64,000 bases of DNA from Ptychodera flava. Taxonomy: Eukaryota; Hemichordata; Enteropneusta; Ptychoderidae. The notes below the pieces were generated by a model, which worked only from the letters and a program-made list of their open reading frames with translations, did not search any database and was not told the DNA's origin. This document shows, piece by piece, positions 1 through 11,630 of this stretch; the stretch's first letter is position 1, and each line of letters begins with the position of its first letter. Both the position numbers and the translations under genes were made by a program. The stretch lies in contig NC_091932.1 of NCBI RefSeq assembly GCF_041260155.1, positions 42,544,125-42,608,124 on the forward strand, written 5' to 3'.

Positions 1-3000
1 TGGACAATTTCTGGACGGCAGTCAGGGAGAGAGAGTCAGACAGAGAAACAGTTCTTTTTGAGATCCAGCCAAGAAGAATTTGAGAAGCTGTGCTCACTGG
101 ATGTTCTTGGAATCAAAGACACAGATATAAAGGAGAGTGCAGCAATTCACGAAGAGTTCAAGAAACAGTTGACTAGGGCAGAGAGTGGATACTATGAAAC
201 AAAACTACCCTGGAAGGAAGATCATGTTCCACTTCCTACAAATAAGAGCTTGTGCACAGCTCGGCTATACAGCACAACAAAGAGACTAGAGAGAATCGGG
301 AGATTAGAAGAGTACGACAAAATCATGAGAGAACAAATCAATATGGGAGTGATTGAGCCTGTACCAGCCAATCAAACAGGGGAGACAGTACATTATGTCC
401 CACATCAAGCCGTCATCCGAGATAAGGCTGAAACAACAAAGATGAGAATAGTGTATGACTGCTCAGCGAGAGCCAACGTGAGAAGCCCTTCACTCAACGA
501 CTGCCTAGAGACGGGGCCACCACTACAACCACTTTTGTTTGACATCATTGCAAGAAATCGTATGCGAAAGTTTTGTATCACAGGAGATATTCAGAAAGCT
601 TTCCTGCAAATCAGAGTGCATGAACAAGACAGGGATGCACTGCGAGTTCTGTGGTATAACAATCTACAAGATCGTGAGGTGACGGAGTACAGATTCACAC
701 GAGTGATCTTTGGAGCGACGTCAAGTCCATATATTCTCGGTGTAACACTGCAGAAGCACATTGAGGACTATGAACAGGAATATCCAGCAACAGTACACAG
801 CTTGCTGGAAGATACATATGTTGACGATATTCAAGGGGTGGAAACAAAGAAGATGATGTTGCGACTTTCAAGGCGGAGTCCACTAAAATACTGTCAGAGG
901 GTGGTTTCAATCTTCACAAATGGCATAGCAACATCGATCACCTCAGCGCAGAGAACGACAAGCAGAAGAAGATACTTACACAACAAGGTTTCTTGACAAC
1001 ACATCTAGCAATGAGACAAAGATTTTAGGTATTCCATGGAACAAGGAGGAGGACACATTGACGATCAGTTTTGAATCATGTCAGAAGAGCAGTGAACCAA
1101 TCACTAAAAGGAAGATGTTAGCTGATATCAACAGCATCTTTGACATACTTGGATGGAGTTCTCCAGTTACTATCACTGCGAAGTTGATCTTCAGTGAAGT
1201 GTGCCTTCTTCAGCTACATTGGGATGAGGAAATTCCAGATGAAATTCAACGGAAATGGCAGATGTGGATAAACAGCTTGCAGCATGCACCAACCATCACT
1301 GTACCACGCTGTGTGTTCACTGGCAACCCAACACATTATGAGATGCATGGATTTGCGGATGCAAGCAAGACTGCTGTTTGTGCTGCAATATACATCGTTG
1401 CGTATGAGAACTCAACACCGGTCAGCCAGAATCTACTCACAGCTAAAGCAAGAATCGCTCCTAAACACATAAGCATTCCAAGGTTGGAGTTGATTGCCAC
1501 ACATACCCTGGCCAAACTACAGAATAACGTCAACAAAGCCTTGTCCAATTTCCATATCACAGCTTGTCACAGTTGGGTAGACAGCACCACTGTTTTATAC
1601 TGGCTGTCTAATCATGGAGAATGGTCAACATTTGTGCGCAATCGGGTCAAGAAGATTGACGAGCTGACAGAGTCCAAGTGGAGATATGTGCCAACAGCAG
1701 AAAATCCAAGCGACCTTGGAACTAGAGGGTCAGCACCAAGTCGACTCGGGAAGATGTGGTTTCAAGGGCCAAGCTGGCTCTCAAGTGAAGGTGACAGACC
1801 AGTTCAACCAGAGATTTCCGAGTCAGAGGGAGCCAAGTCAGAGAAAAAGTCAACGAAGAAAAGAGAAGTGATGCTTCTACTGGAAGATGCAACTCAGAAT
1901 GAGACGAAAGCATGGTCACAAGAGCTTCTGAGCAAGTTCAAATTCTGGAAGCTTCTACGCATAACGTCATATATGAAGCGTTTCATAGATGGCTGTAAGG
2001 GGATGAGACGAGTGGGACCACTCACTAAATCAGAGATCACAGCATCAGAGAAGGTATGGATCCACATAACACAGCAAACAAACGACATGACTTCAGATGT
2101 CACATTAGCAGTAGATGAAGATGGAATACTGAGGTGTCAAGGCAGAGTTCCAGGTTACAACCCTATCTTCATCCCAAGAAGATCTGCCCTGGCAAGACGT
2201 ATCATTGAGCACTGCCATCTTCAGACATTGCACGGGGGAGTTGCAACAACAATGAGTAAGGTCAGAGAGAAATACTGGATCCCAAAGCTACGATCCATAG
2301 TCAAATCTATACGACATGAATGCAGCTACTGTGCGAAGTATCGTGCAAAGGTGTTGGATGCTCCAGCTACATCGGCCTTGCCCTCCTACAGAACGGAATT
2401 CACTGAGCCATTCGATGTGACAGGTGTGGACTTTGCAGGGCCACTCATGTACAAATCAGAAAAGCATGAGACCAGAAAGGCTTATATTGCCCTCTTCACA
2501 TGTGCCAGCACCAGAGCTGTGCATCTCAAGCTTTGCAGAGACCTGTCTGTGAATGAATTCAAGCGACAGTTGAAGGAGTTTGTTGCACGGAGAGGATCAC
2601 CAAGTGTCATGGTGAGCGACAACGCAAAGACTTTCATCGCGACCAAACGGTGGTTGTCGACGTTGCAAAAGGATGAAGATTTGTTCAACTATTTGACAAC
2701 ACATAACATAGAGTGGAAGTTCAACATGTCACGTTCTCCATGGTGGGGTGGATTCTTTGAACGACTCATCGGCATCATGAAGAGAAGTCTGTCGAAAGCT
2801 ATAGGAAGAGCACTACTGAAATTTGAAGAGCTCGAGGAAGTTCTACTCGATGTGGAGACGTTCATGAACAACAGACCATTGTGCTATATGGAAGAAAACT
2901 TCGAGCAAGTAGTGATCACCCCAAACCTGCTGTTGCGTGGACAACCAGCGCGGTTTCTGGAGGAGAGCATCGATGACATGGATGACTCGAGAGATGTGAT

Positions 3001-4063
3001 GAGTAAGCGGCTGAAGTACTTGAGATCCTGTAGAGAAAATGTTCGCAAACGTTGGTTGAATGAGTACCTTCACGCCTTGCAGGAACGTTGCAGTAAGAGG
3101 GTTGAGGCCAAAGATCAGGAGTTACCAGGAAAGAACTCGATTGTTCTACTCAAAGACACAACCAAGAATCGAGCAAATTGGAAGATTGGACGGATTGTAG
3201 ACAACATAGTGGGTAAGGATGGAGTGATAAGAGGATACAAGATCCGGACAGGTAGTGGCTATGTTGTTGAGAGGCCACTCCAGTTGGTGTGTGATCTGGA
3301 AGTCAGCGGAACTAACGACGCAACAGCGGTTGGCACCATAGCTGAACCAGATGCTGACCCTGTGATTAACCAGACACGCACTTCAGCTGACGAAGAGGAA
3401 AGAGATCAAACCAACCACGATTTGAGACGCCGTACTAGGAGAGCAAAGACTGCTGCGGTAGATCGCCTAGTTGGTGTCATTGCAAACGAGAATGAGGACG
3501 ATTAGGAAACCTCTATATTAAAGTTTAAGTAACTTTAATAGGGGGAGGGTGTGGAAAACCTCCCGACTTTATTATTGTTGTTTATTGTTGTTTACCACGT
3601 TTATCATGATTCCGGAAATTTGGCAAAATATTATATACTACAGTCGATGCTCTGAACACTTACTGCGCATGACATAAAAACTTCGCTCAACAGAGACTTT
3701 TCTAGAGCTTGGACACAGCTTTGAGAATCTATGTACAGGCGATGGCTGAACTTTGACCGAAATGCACATTTTCAGGACACTCATCAATGTGCGTGTACAA
3801 TGATTTATTTGCGCGGACTGTGTGAACATGGACATATTTGTTACCAAGTTTCCGGCAACAGTTTGCTTCATAGTTTAATTTATTCGTGTTATTTTGTCGT
3901 GATCTGGGGTTAAATTCTCATTACTACCAGATTTCCCATCATGCTTTTAAAAAACCTACAACGGCAACGCACATGGATGCGGCGTGCTGCTCTGTACTGT
4001 GAGTTTAAACGTAATAAACCAATGTTTTTTGTTGATCGAGAACTGTGAGTTTCTTCAGTGTCA
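1..4063 (+). mobile_element. BEL/Pao LTR retrotransposon, 3' part (fossil)
   Basis: The window opens inside the pol region of a BEL/Pao-family LTR retrotransposon. Parts, in order: reverse transcriptase (about 400-870, with a YVDD active-site motif), an RNase H-like region (about 1300-1700), an H2C2 zinc-binding domain (about 2200-2340), the integrase core (about 2400-2900, with the family phrases VDFAGP and SDNAKTF) and the basic C-terminal domain usual in Pao integrases (about 2950-3300). A polypurine tract and a probable 3' LTR follow. The 5' LTR, gag and protease lie outside the window. The visible pol region is broken about once and otherwise well preserved, so the copy is probably fairly young. 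Family assignment is firm; the outer right boundary is approximate. Confidence 0.93.
3551..4063 (+). repeat. Probable 3' LTR of the BEL/Pao element
   Basis: A purine run (agggggaggg) sits shortly after the end of the pol coding region and directly abuts TGTGGAAAAC, the expected polypurine-tract/LTR junction. An AATAAA signal lies at 4013-4018, consistent with an R region. The 3' limit is estimated from a TCA near 4061-4063. With no 5' LTR in the window it cannot be confirmed by pairing. Confidence 0.6.
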
Positions 4064-4690
4064 CTGGGAATGTTCGGCGGCCAATATCTCTACACTAAAT
4101 ATTCCCCACATATGGATATTTGCTATGGTTCTGGAGGCCGCCCTCCAATCACCCAACTCCCCTGAATTCGACTGTGCTTCCCCCATCCTGCGGCGAGGGG
4201 CTCCATTGCTGCTGGCCATGACGGGGTGAGTGTATTTTGGTCTCACGAAAAACCGAGGCAACAGAAGAAAACATTCTAACCCCGGTCTGGGTCCCACTCT
4301 TTTCATATTCAAATTATCAGCCCATTCCCTCCCAGTAGATGAGTGGCAGAGTACACCTACTGCCCTGTCACACCATAATATTTCTGTTAAGTTGGTATCT
4401 CCGTAATTCCCAGAAATAAACTGCAATAAATCACTCAAATCATCATCTGTTGCATCAGGAACCCAGAAAACTAATCCATGTTTAAGATCAATACCTTTTT
4501 TCTCATATATTTCTACCGCTGTTCTCTCAAAGCCTGCCATTGTGGTAGTTACAAAATAGCAACAAACTGTACACAAGGCACCACACTCTCCTGGACGAGC
4601 TCCCACTTTTGTAACCCGGACTTCCACTGTCTTTCTCGGAATGAGTGTCGTACGATTGTGATAGAGTCTTGTATAGAATTTGTTCACCAC
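4061..4690 (-). CDS. Unidentified 209-codon open reading frame
   Basis: This is the longest unassigned open frame outside the recognised genes. I do not recognise the product. The middle third (from MAGFERTAVEIY to about GREWADNLNMK) has a plausible globular composition, while the last 60 residues are Arg/Ser-rich and look like translated non-coding DNA. No zinc-binding, membrane or catalytic motif stands out. It starts right after the presumed LTR, so it may be an exon, a remnant of another repeat, or chance. A GTGGGA just after LNMK could act as a weak splice donor. Confidence 0.2.
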   Translation of the reverse strand: MVNKFYTRLYHNRTTLIPRKTVEVRVTKVGARPGECGALCTVCCYFVTTTMAGFERTAVEIYEKKGIDLKHGLVFWVPDATDDDLSDLLQFISGNYGDTNLTEILWCDRAVGVLCHSSTGREWADNLNMKRVGPRPGLECFLLLPRFFVRPKYTHPVMASSNGAPRRRMGEAQSNSGELGDWRAASRTIANIHMWGIFSVEILAAEHSQ

Positions 4691-5630
4691 GACTATTAGT
4701 ATTGCTGATGATTATAAGGAAACTTAGTAAAATTTTTAGAATGATTAATCCGGCAATATTGTTACTTGAAAATCAAATTCCAGGCGTGCATTCAAGTTCA
4801 TTCATTCACTTCGCTGAAGTTCAGTTAATTATACGATCGCTGTTGTCTGTGGCGCTCAGTCTAAAGTCCAGTTGCGATGACAATCTAGATCACACATTAA
4901 CTTTCCAAGACAGTCCTTCATAGGGTTTTTGTATTCCAACCACAAGCAGCTGTAAGCAATCCGATGGAAACCTGATACCCGAACAACGTCCAGATATAAT
5001 AGTCCTCCGTAGAAGATCGCGCAAAAATGGGATTTTACACACACAGTTGATAGATAGGTCGTTCGTTGACTTCATGGTAGTAGTCCACACATTTTCCTTC
5101 AATGGCACTCTAAGCAGGCAGACATGTAAAAGACCAATAGGCACTTACGTAAGCATGAGCATTTCCTTCTGTTTACACAGTTTCATTCAGGTTGATAGCA
5201 AGTAAATCCAGCAAATTGTGTAACGGAAATCTGAAACTACAAATCAAAGAATACATCGTGAGAATCAGAAAAGCAAAATTACAACTCTATAGGAAAACTT
5301 ACTTTCTTTTATGAAACACAACTGGAATTACACTAACTTTGGAATAGAAACTCAGACACATCTTCACATCAATGTGCAAAAACATATGGTCCGATTGACT
5401 CCTTCATTCATGTCAATGTTTAAGCGTGAGGGTGTGTCTCAACTTCTAGGACGTAACGAATTCATTACGTTCGAAACCAAATTAATTCAAACACACATAC
5501 CTGTAAGCGTAGTCATGTAAGAGACCAACCACGTTGTCTAAGATTTTTTGATCGCTGTAAGACTGGTTATTCTTCCCCTATAATGTGTCCTCACTATAGT
5601 GCAGATAGTGCGCTGTTTTCAAGTAGTGGC
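4691..5630. other. Unassigned intergenic sequence
   Basis: No gene, RNA or clear repeat seen. Short open frames on both strands lack domains and splice context. Confidence 0.5.
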
Positions 5631-5795
5631 AGGTATGTAAGGGTGCCGGAAATCGACAAGTGCGGGGCCAAAGTGAGGGCCAGCACAATCAAAGTGCGAG
5701 CGAATGTGAGGGCTTGAAGTGAGGGCTCTCACAATCGAAGTGCGAGCAAATGTGAGGGCTTGAAGTGAGGGCTCTCACAATCAAAGTGAGAGCGT
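5631..5795 (+). repeat. Left terminal inverted repeat with 46-bp subrepeats
   Basis: Two and a half copies of a unit beginning CACAATC(A/G)AAGTGCGAGC, at about 5685, 5731 and 5777, follow the terminal 50 bp. The arrangement mirrors the right terminus. Confidence 0.8.
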
Positions 5796-6419
5796 ATTTG
5801 AGGGTTGAGACTTGCGAAAATCAGTACTAAATTCACCTTGATCGAATGAAGATTTGTGATCAAAGTCACTGCTAAAAGCGCGATACGATCTCCACTTGAG
5901 TGTAAACGGCGCAGCCCTGTGTATGAGCATGCATGGAGCTACAGCATCGATCGAAGCTTCACGATATGAGCGAACGGCTAATAAAGTACATGACGTCCCT
6001 GACGGAAAAACTGTCAAATACTGTAAAAATATGAATGAGGCATTTTGTAATATTACATCGTTGAGTTTCTTTAAGAAAATAATGTCTGGCTGATTTTTAA
6101 AATCGGCGACTGACTGATCGAGCAGGGATCGCACATTCAAAGTGCTTGTCAAAGTGAAATCAAACGCTATATGTGCGACAGGCAGAAATATTAAAACATC
6201 AGTCATCGCCATGATTAGTTTATACACTGTCAGGACTGAAAAACACTTTCTTGTAAAGCTTTTAAACTTGAGATAAGCCCATCGGGGGATTATCGTTATT
6301 GAAATTAATGCCATGACAATAATGACACACGACTGATCACGTCGTTCAAAATCTCAAGTGTCTCTCGACACTCATGAAGGCGCGACTTTGCACAATTTTT
6401 AAATAACGGGTATTTATAA

Positions 6420-6790
6420 TCTAGTATCGAAGTTTGACATATCGACAATTTTGGGACTATAGAATCGATACTAGACGATACTAGAATGAACTGCGGTTGT
6501 CCCATGGGAAGCCGCGTCTGTGTAACCGCCGATGTTCACCGGCGTTTTGGGGGACTGTAATATCGATACTACACGATACCAGAATAAATTGCTTGGAGCC
6601 ATGGCACGCCCGGTCTGTTAAATCGACGATATTTACCAGATATTTATCGGCGATTTGGGGATTCTAATATCGATATTAGACGATACTTGAATGTCTTGCC
6701 TGTGCCTCGGCATGCCGGATCTGTGAAATCTCCGATATTTACCCTATATTTTTCGGCGATTTGGGGACTCTAATATTGTCGGGAATGGAA
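6420..6790 (+). repeat. Minisatellite 1, about 115-bp units with paired CGATACTAGACGATACTAG
   Basis: Three degenerate units each start with a tandem pair of CGATACTAG-like words, followed by a stretch with a GGCGATTTGGGG-like core. Related to the larger array at 7395-8130. Confidence 0.7.
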
Positions 6791-7394
6791 ATCCGACAGA
6801 AATAATGCAAAACAGATAATATATTTCCTGTTTATTATCCAGGGTTCTGTACACATACTAATGACGATTTCACAGCGTCAGTTTATCTATTAGTTTATTT
6901 GTTAGTTAAATGAAGCCATAACATGCAAATCTGACCTTTCCGTTGTTTTTTATTTTATGTCGACTTTGACATTTAACTTTGGTCGTAGACCCTCGAGAAA
7001 AACTGTGATCTTCATCGTTACCAGAACATTCACCATGACTGGTATCAAAAAACCCTCAAAATTCTGTGTGTCATTACTCGGAACGTGCCTTGCAAGAGCA
7101 AAGTGTACATATTCAGAACGTCAGTTTGATCGTTAATGAGATTCAGTGTTAAGTACGAAGTATTGTTGTCGGGGACCGCTTGGCAAATAAACGTAATATA
7201 TTCAAAGATAGATCGCACAAAAAAAAAAACCCAGCAGTTGCCTGTCCCGTTTTTCTCGAGGGTCTATGGTTTGGTGTATATATAAGCTTAGAAGTTGAAC
7301 CACGGAATAAAATGTGTGTTGTAGCAGAATTACAGAACACATCGTGTCTGCTTGTCTGTCCATCAGTCACACCAAGACGAATTTCCCTTCGCCA

Positions 7395-8130
7395 CAAATA
7401 TCGATACTAAACGATACTAGAATGACTTGCCCTGTGCCTTACAGTTCTGGCCAAACCCGACTTCAAAGGACTGACTCTAGCTTCGATACTAGACGATACT
7501 GGATTCTGTCAAATCGCAAGTAAATATCCGAATGTATCAGAGATTTCACCACCTCACACTTCTTGCCAAACCCGACTTCCAAGGACTGACTCTAGCTTCG
7601 ATACTAGATGATACTAGATTTTGTCAAATCGCAAGTAAATAGATATCGGAGATTTCATCACCTTACAGTTCTGGTCAAACCCGACTTCCAAGGACTGACT
7701 CTAGCTTCGATACTAGATGATACTAGATTTTGTCAAATCGCAAGTAAATAGATATCGGAGATTTCATCACCTTACAGTTCTGGTCAAACCCGACTTCCAA
7801 GGACTGACTCTAGCTTCGATACTAGACAATACTAGATTCTGTCAAATCGCAAGTAAATATCCGATACATATCTAAGATTTTACTACCTTACAGTTCTGGT
7901 CAAACCCGACTTCTGAGAAATGACTCTAGCTTCGATACTAGACGATACTAGATTTTGTCAAATCGCAAGTAAATATCCGATATATATCGGAGATTTCACC
8001 ATCTTACAGTTCTGGCCAAACCCGACTTCCAAGGACTGACTCTAGCTTCGATACTAGACGATACTAGATTTTGTCAAATCGCAAGTAAATATCCGATATA
8101 TATCGGAGATTTCACCACCTTACAGGTTTG
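7395..8130 (+). repeat. Minisatellite 2, six units of 109-116 bp
   Basis: The phrase GACTCTAGCTTCGATACTAG recurs at about 7473, 7588, 7697, 7806, 7922 and 8038, giving periods of 109-116 bp. Units hold TCAAATCGCAAGTAAATA and CAAACCCGACTTC. Two of the units are nearly identical, so the array has been homogenised recently. Confidence 0.9.
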
Positions 8131-8550
8131 CGTCAGGGTAGCGTCAGGGTTCAGGTGTCCGAATTTAACGTGTTCATCGGGTCGATGGCATGTTCAAGCC
8201 GAAAATACCGTGATGTAATATTTTTAGACTCATACTCTCGCCATTGCTGCATTGGTAAGGTTGAAAAAATACGCGGAGTCTTTGAGGTCGGCAGTATTGC
8301 TCTGTCTTATTTATTGTTGACAGTACAACCGGCTTATTTTGAATGTCTGAAAATTTTCAACGGTGAGTTTTAGTTACACGTTCAGTATTTTACGCGTGCG
8401 CCCCTTCGGAAGCAAAAACTTCCGACTTTTATACAAGCTGATAACTTGCTCCAGACCATGACAATAATTAATTAAGTGTCTAGTTATGACGTTTGACCAA
8501 TTTCAAGATTAAACTGCAATGATCATTTCGACCACACCCGATATTGACAC

Positions 8551-8632
<82 letters not shown>
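8551..8632 (+). repeat. (GA)n microsatellite
   Basis: About 40 uninterrupted GA dinucleotides ending in GCGCGCG. Confidence 0.98.
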
Positions 8633-8635
<3 letters not shown>

Positions 8636-8936
8636 CGAATGTTACGTATTTTACTGGGAAATAGCCACTGCATTCAGTTGAAATATGTTTCAACACCACC
8701 TTCCTTACGATCGACTAAGTCTAGGTTGTTGTAAACGTAAATGCACAAAATGTCTTTGGCATCCTACATGCCTGTCACAGAGTTTATGTTTATCTCAAGG
8801 CTGATTCACGATGCATGCATAGGACGGTGATGCATATTCGTTTTACAGCAAGTGATTCGGTCGCGATGTGTTGCTCGCCGATAGATTGCTTGTTCTAATC
8901 ATCAAGTCGTTGGCTTAAAAGTTCCAGAGCCAGAGA

Positions 8937-9037
8937 TAGCCCTGCGTACGATGCTGTGTGTTCCGCTACAGCTAATAGCCCCGCTCACCACGGAGCTATT
9001 AGCTGTAGCGGAACACACAGCATCGTACGCAGGGCTA
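8937..9037. mobile_element. 101-bp perfect hairpin element with 9-bp target duplication
   Basis: Arms 8937-8979 and 8995-9037 are perfect 43-base reverse complements (TAGCCCTGCGTACG outermost) around a 15-base loop. The direct repeat AGCCAGAGA abuts both ends (8928-8936 and 9038-9046). Exact 9-bp duplications are typical of Mutator-like elements, so this looks like a minimal foldback transposon rather than a random palindrome. The superfamily is inference. Confidence 0.8.
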
Positions 9038-9046
9038 AGCCAGAGA

Positions 9047-10057
9047 CGGCACAATCATTTCCGCTACAGACAATCAACGTATGAATGTGATGCAATTCAG
9101 GTCGCAGAGCTTTCTGATTATATAGTATGAAACAAAGAAGACAGTCAAATTTCTATCTAATGACTGGTCAATCGCTGACTACACAGAGATAGCTATGATT
9201 TCTGTGACAATATAATTGACCATGGGATTGATTCAGTGAACAATATTCAAGGGCTCGTTGACCAAAATGGCATTCTTTATTGAGGTAAAATATCCATCAT
9301 TGTTAACAAAATGTAAAGGTTACAAGCATTCATGACCCCTGATATTCTGATGCAATTGATCTTTTGAAATGATTATCAAACTTTGTGTACAGAGAAAATA
9401 AAAAACATACTGTCAGTACAAACGTAAAAAAGAATTTGTCATTTGCTGTTGTCTGATTTCTGAGTTTTAGTAGCTATTGAATTTTTTTTATCCTAAAAAA
9501 ATCAATCATAGAGAACCAGACAAGTCTCCAAAAATACATTTTCCCATGATCTTACTTTATCTGGTGAACAACAAGCCACTCTAAAATTTCTTCAAAAAAG
9601 TTTCCTCTTTCTTCGAAAATTCTCCGGCAAAAACTCCGCATACGACGTCATGTCGGATCAGTATCAGAGTTCACGTGCCCAGGTCGTGAACTGGTTTAAC
9701 TGAAGTCACATTTATCAGTCGCGCTATAGTCGTAAGCTTACAATGGTACCAGAAGAAGTATCGCTCGCTTGAGTTGCATGTATTTATAATAAAAAGGATA
9801 TCTGTGATATTTGAAATGCAATGACTAACAAACACGAAAAGGTTAATGAAAAAGACGGAAGTGATGTAATGGGTCATGATCTGTACGCAGGTCATTGTGT
9901 ACTCGTTCCGCGCTCTGCCGTTCAACTGTTCACAGAGCTGTGTCGCGCCACGACCTTGTTCTGGAGATAGTAAGTTTTTATTCAACGTTGAAAACGACTT
10001 TGACTCTCATTTTTCGTATGTCTGAGCCCGAATTTGATCGGTTCAAGGCGCCCCTCA
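9047..10057. other. Interior of the 5.5 kb element, no gene seen
   Basis: Low-GC sequence with short open frames only. Nothing recognisable was found. Confidence 0.5.
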
Positions 10058-10144
10058 CTTCAAGCCCTCACATTCGCTCGCACTTCGATTGTGAGAGCCC
10101 TCACTTCAAGCCCTCACATTTGCTCGCACTTCGATTGTGAGAGC
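10058..10144 (-). repeat. Inner part of the right terminal subrepeats, split off by the foldback
   Basis: Almost two copies of the 46-bp subterminal unit in right-end orientation (CCCTCACTTCAAGCCCTCAC). They continue beyond the inserted foldback at 11047, which shows the two stretches were once contiguous. Confidence 0.8.
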
Positions 10145-11046
10145 ACAGTCTTTTGGAGAGCTATTCAGCGCTGGGACTATTCGCCCCATAGACGAGTGTA
10201 CAGAGGCGAGAAATACCCCAAGTCTGGAAACAGAATGGCTATAAAAACCACGCCATGTCACATTCCGTGTCCGATTTCACTGTGAAAATTAGCAAGTTCA
10301 TCTATCATGCAACCGTCGATCGTTCCCTATCATTCTAAAATTTCATAACTGATACTTTATATGATTCAAAAACGCTCGTTTCGTGTGATTTTCGGCCGAA
10401 TTCGACGGACACCTCGCCAAAACCTGGGGGTGAGCAACATTCCGGTCACCTCTTGGGTACCTCCACTTTACTGACGTTGGCGCCGCCTACCCATGAGGGA
10501 TGACTGGAATGTTGCTCACGCTTATGTTTTGGCCAGGTGTCTCTCGAACTCGGCCGAAAATCACAGGAAATGAGCATTTTGTAAGTAGATGAAGTATCAG
10601 GTATGAATTTTCGTGTGATTTTCGGCCAAGTTCAGAAGACACGTCGCCAAAAGATAAGGCATGAAAAACCTTCCAGTCACCCCTCATGGGTACGCGGCGC
10701 TAATGTCAGTAAAGTGGAGGTGCCCAACGTCCACTGTGAGGTGACCGGAATGTTGCTCACCCCCAGGTTTTGGCGAGGTGTCCGTCGAATTCGGCCGAAA
10801 ATCACACGAAACGAGCGTTTTTGAATCATATAAAGTATCAGTTATGAAATTTTAGAATGATAGGGAACGATCGACGGTTGCATGATAGATGAACTTGCTA
10901 ATTTTCACAGTGAAATCGGACACGGAATGTGACATGGCGTGGTTTTTATAGCCATTCTGTTTCCAGACTTGGGGTATTTCTCGCTTCTGTACACTCGTCT
11001 ATGGGGCGAATAGTCCCAGCGCTGAATAGCTCTCCAAACGACTGTG
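10145..11046. mobile_element. 0.9 kb foldback element nested in the right terminus
   Basis: Arms of about 440 bp form a near-perfect palindrome centred near 10589. Outer ends read ACAGTC and GACTGT followed by GGAGAGCTATTCAGCGCTGG in mirrored orientation. GTGAGAGC occurs immediately on both sides (10137-10144 and 11047-11054), an apparent 7-8 bp target duplication. The arms contain internal copies of GTGTGATTTTCGGCC and the triplet word GTGAGCAACATTCCGGTCAC. No coding capacity. Removing it restores an uninterrupted subrepeat array. Confidence 0.82.
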
Positions 11047-11148
11047 GTGAGAGCCCTCACTTCAAGCCCTCACATTTGCTCGCACTTTGATTGTGCTGGC
11101 CCTCACTTTGGCCCCGCACTTGTCGATTTCCGGCACCCTTACATACCT
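11047..11148 (-). repeat. Right terminal inverted repeat of the 5.5 kb element
   Basis: Reverse complement of 5631-5730, including GGCCCCGCACTTGTCGATTT and the terminal CCCTTACATACCT. Confidence 0.85.
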
Positions 11149-11269
11149 CGCAGTGGCCACCAGGAGAGCATTACAATGCATTGTGGGCGAAGACGCTATC
11201 AATGAAATTCAATAGTTTTGTCGACGTCGTCATATGCAACAACACATGCCAGACCTAATCACATGACGT

Positions 11270-11587
11270 AATCAGGGTTACACATATTGAATTTCTGTAA
11301 TTAGGCTACATATCAGGGTATAATTCTATAGACCTCTGCTACAGTTCGGAACTGAACTAAGGTCAATGCACTAAATTAATTTAGACCTCTGGCATGTGTT
11401 GGTATTTTGAAAGTTTGATGAGCAAGACATTCTTATTATTTGCTCATTTGAATATTTAATGAATTTCTGTATTGAACCATATATAAATACTTCACTTACC
11501 GATTTCAATCAAACCCTCTGACACACATTAATTAGACATTAATTCTTAGATTGAGTTGTTCTGAAAGTTTTATGTGCTGGGACTTTA

Positions 11588-11630
<43 letters not shown>

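Larger units (their letters stand above)
5631..11148. mobile_element. 5.5 kb non-coding element with long subrepeated terminal inverted repeats
   Basis: The left end reads AGGTATGTAAGGGTGCCGG and the right end is its reverse complement. The match continues for more than 130 bp through GCGGGGCCAAAGTGAGGGCC and a 46-bp subterminal unit (core AGTGAGGGCT/CACAATCAAAGTGCGAG) repeated two to three times per side. AGTGGC occurs directly left of the element (5625-5630) and again at 11153-11158, four bases past the right end, so it may be a 6-bp target duplication if the termini extend slightly. The interior has no convincing coding region, so it is probably a non-autonomous DNA transposon. It carries two minisatellites, a (GA)n run and a small hairpin element, and has a separate foldback inserted in its right terminus. 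Superfamily not determined. Confidence 0.75.

Noticed and set aside
5781-6314. 177-codon minus-strand frame
   Set aside because: It overlaps the terminal subrepeats of the 5.5 kb element; no domain and biased composition.
7395-8130. CRISPR-like repeat array
   Set aside because: Repeats are whole 109-116 bp units without distinct spacers, in a eukaryotic context. It is a minisatellite.
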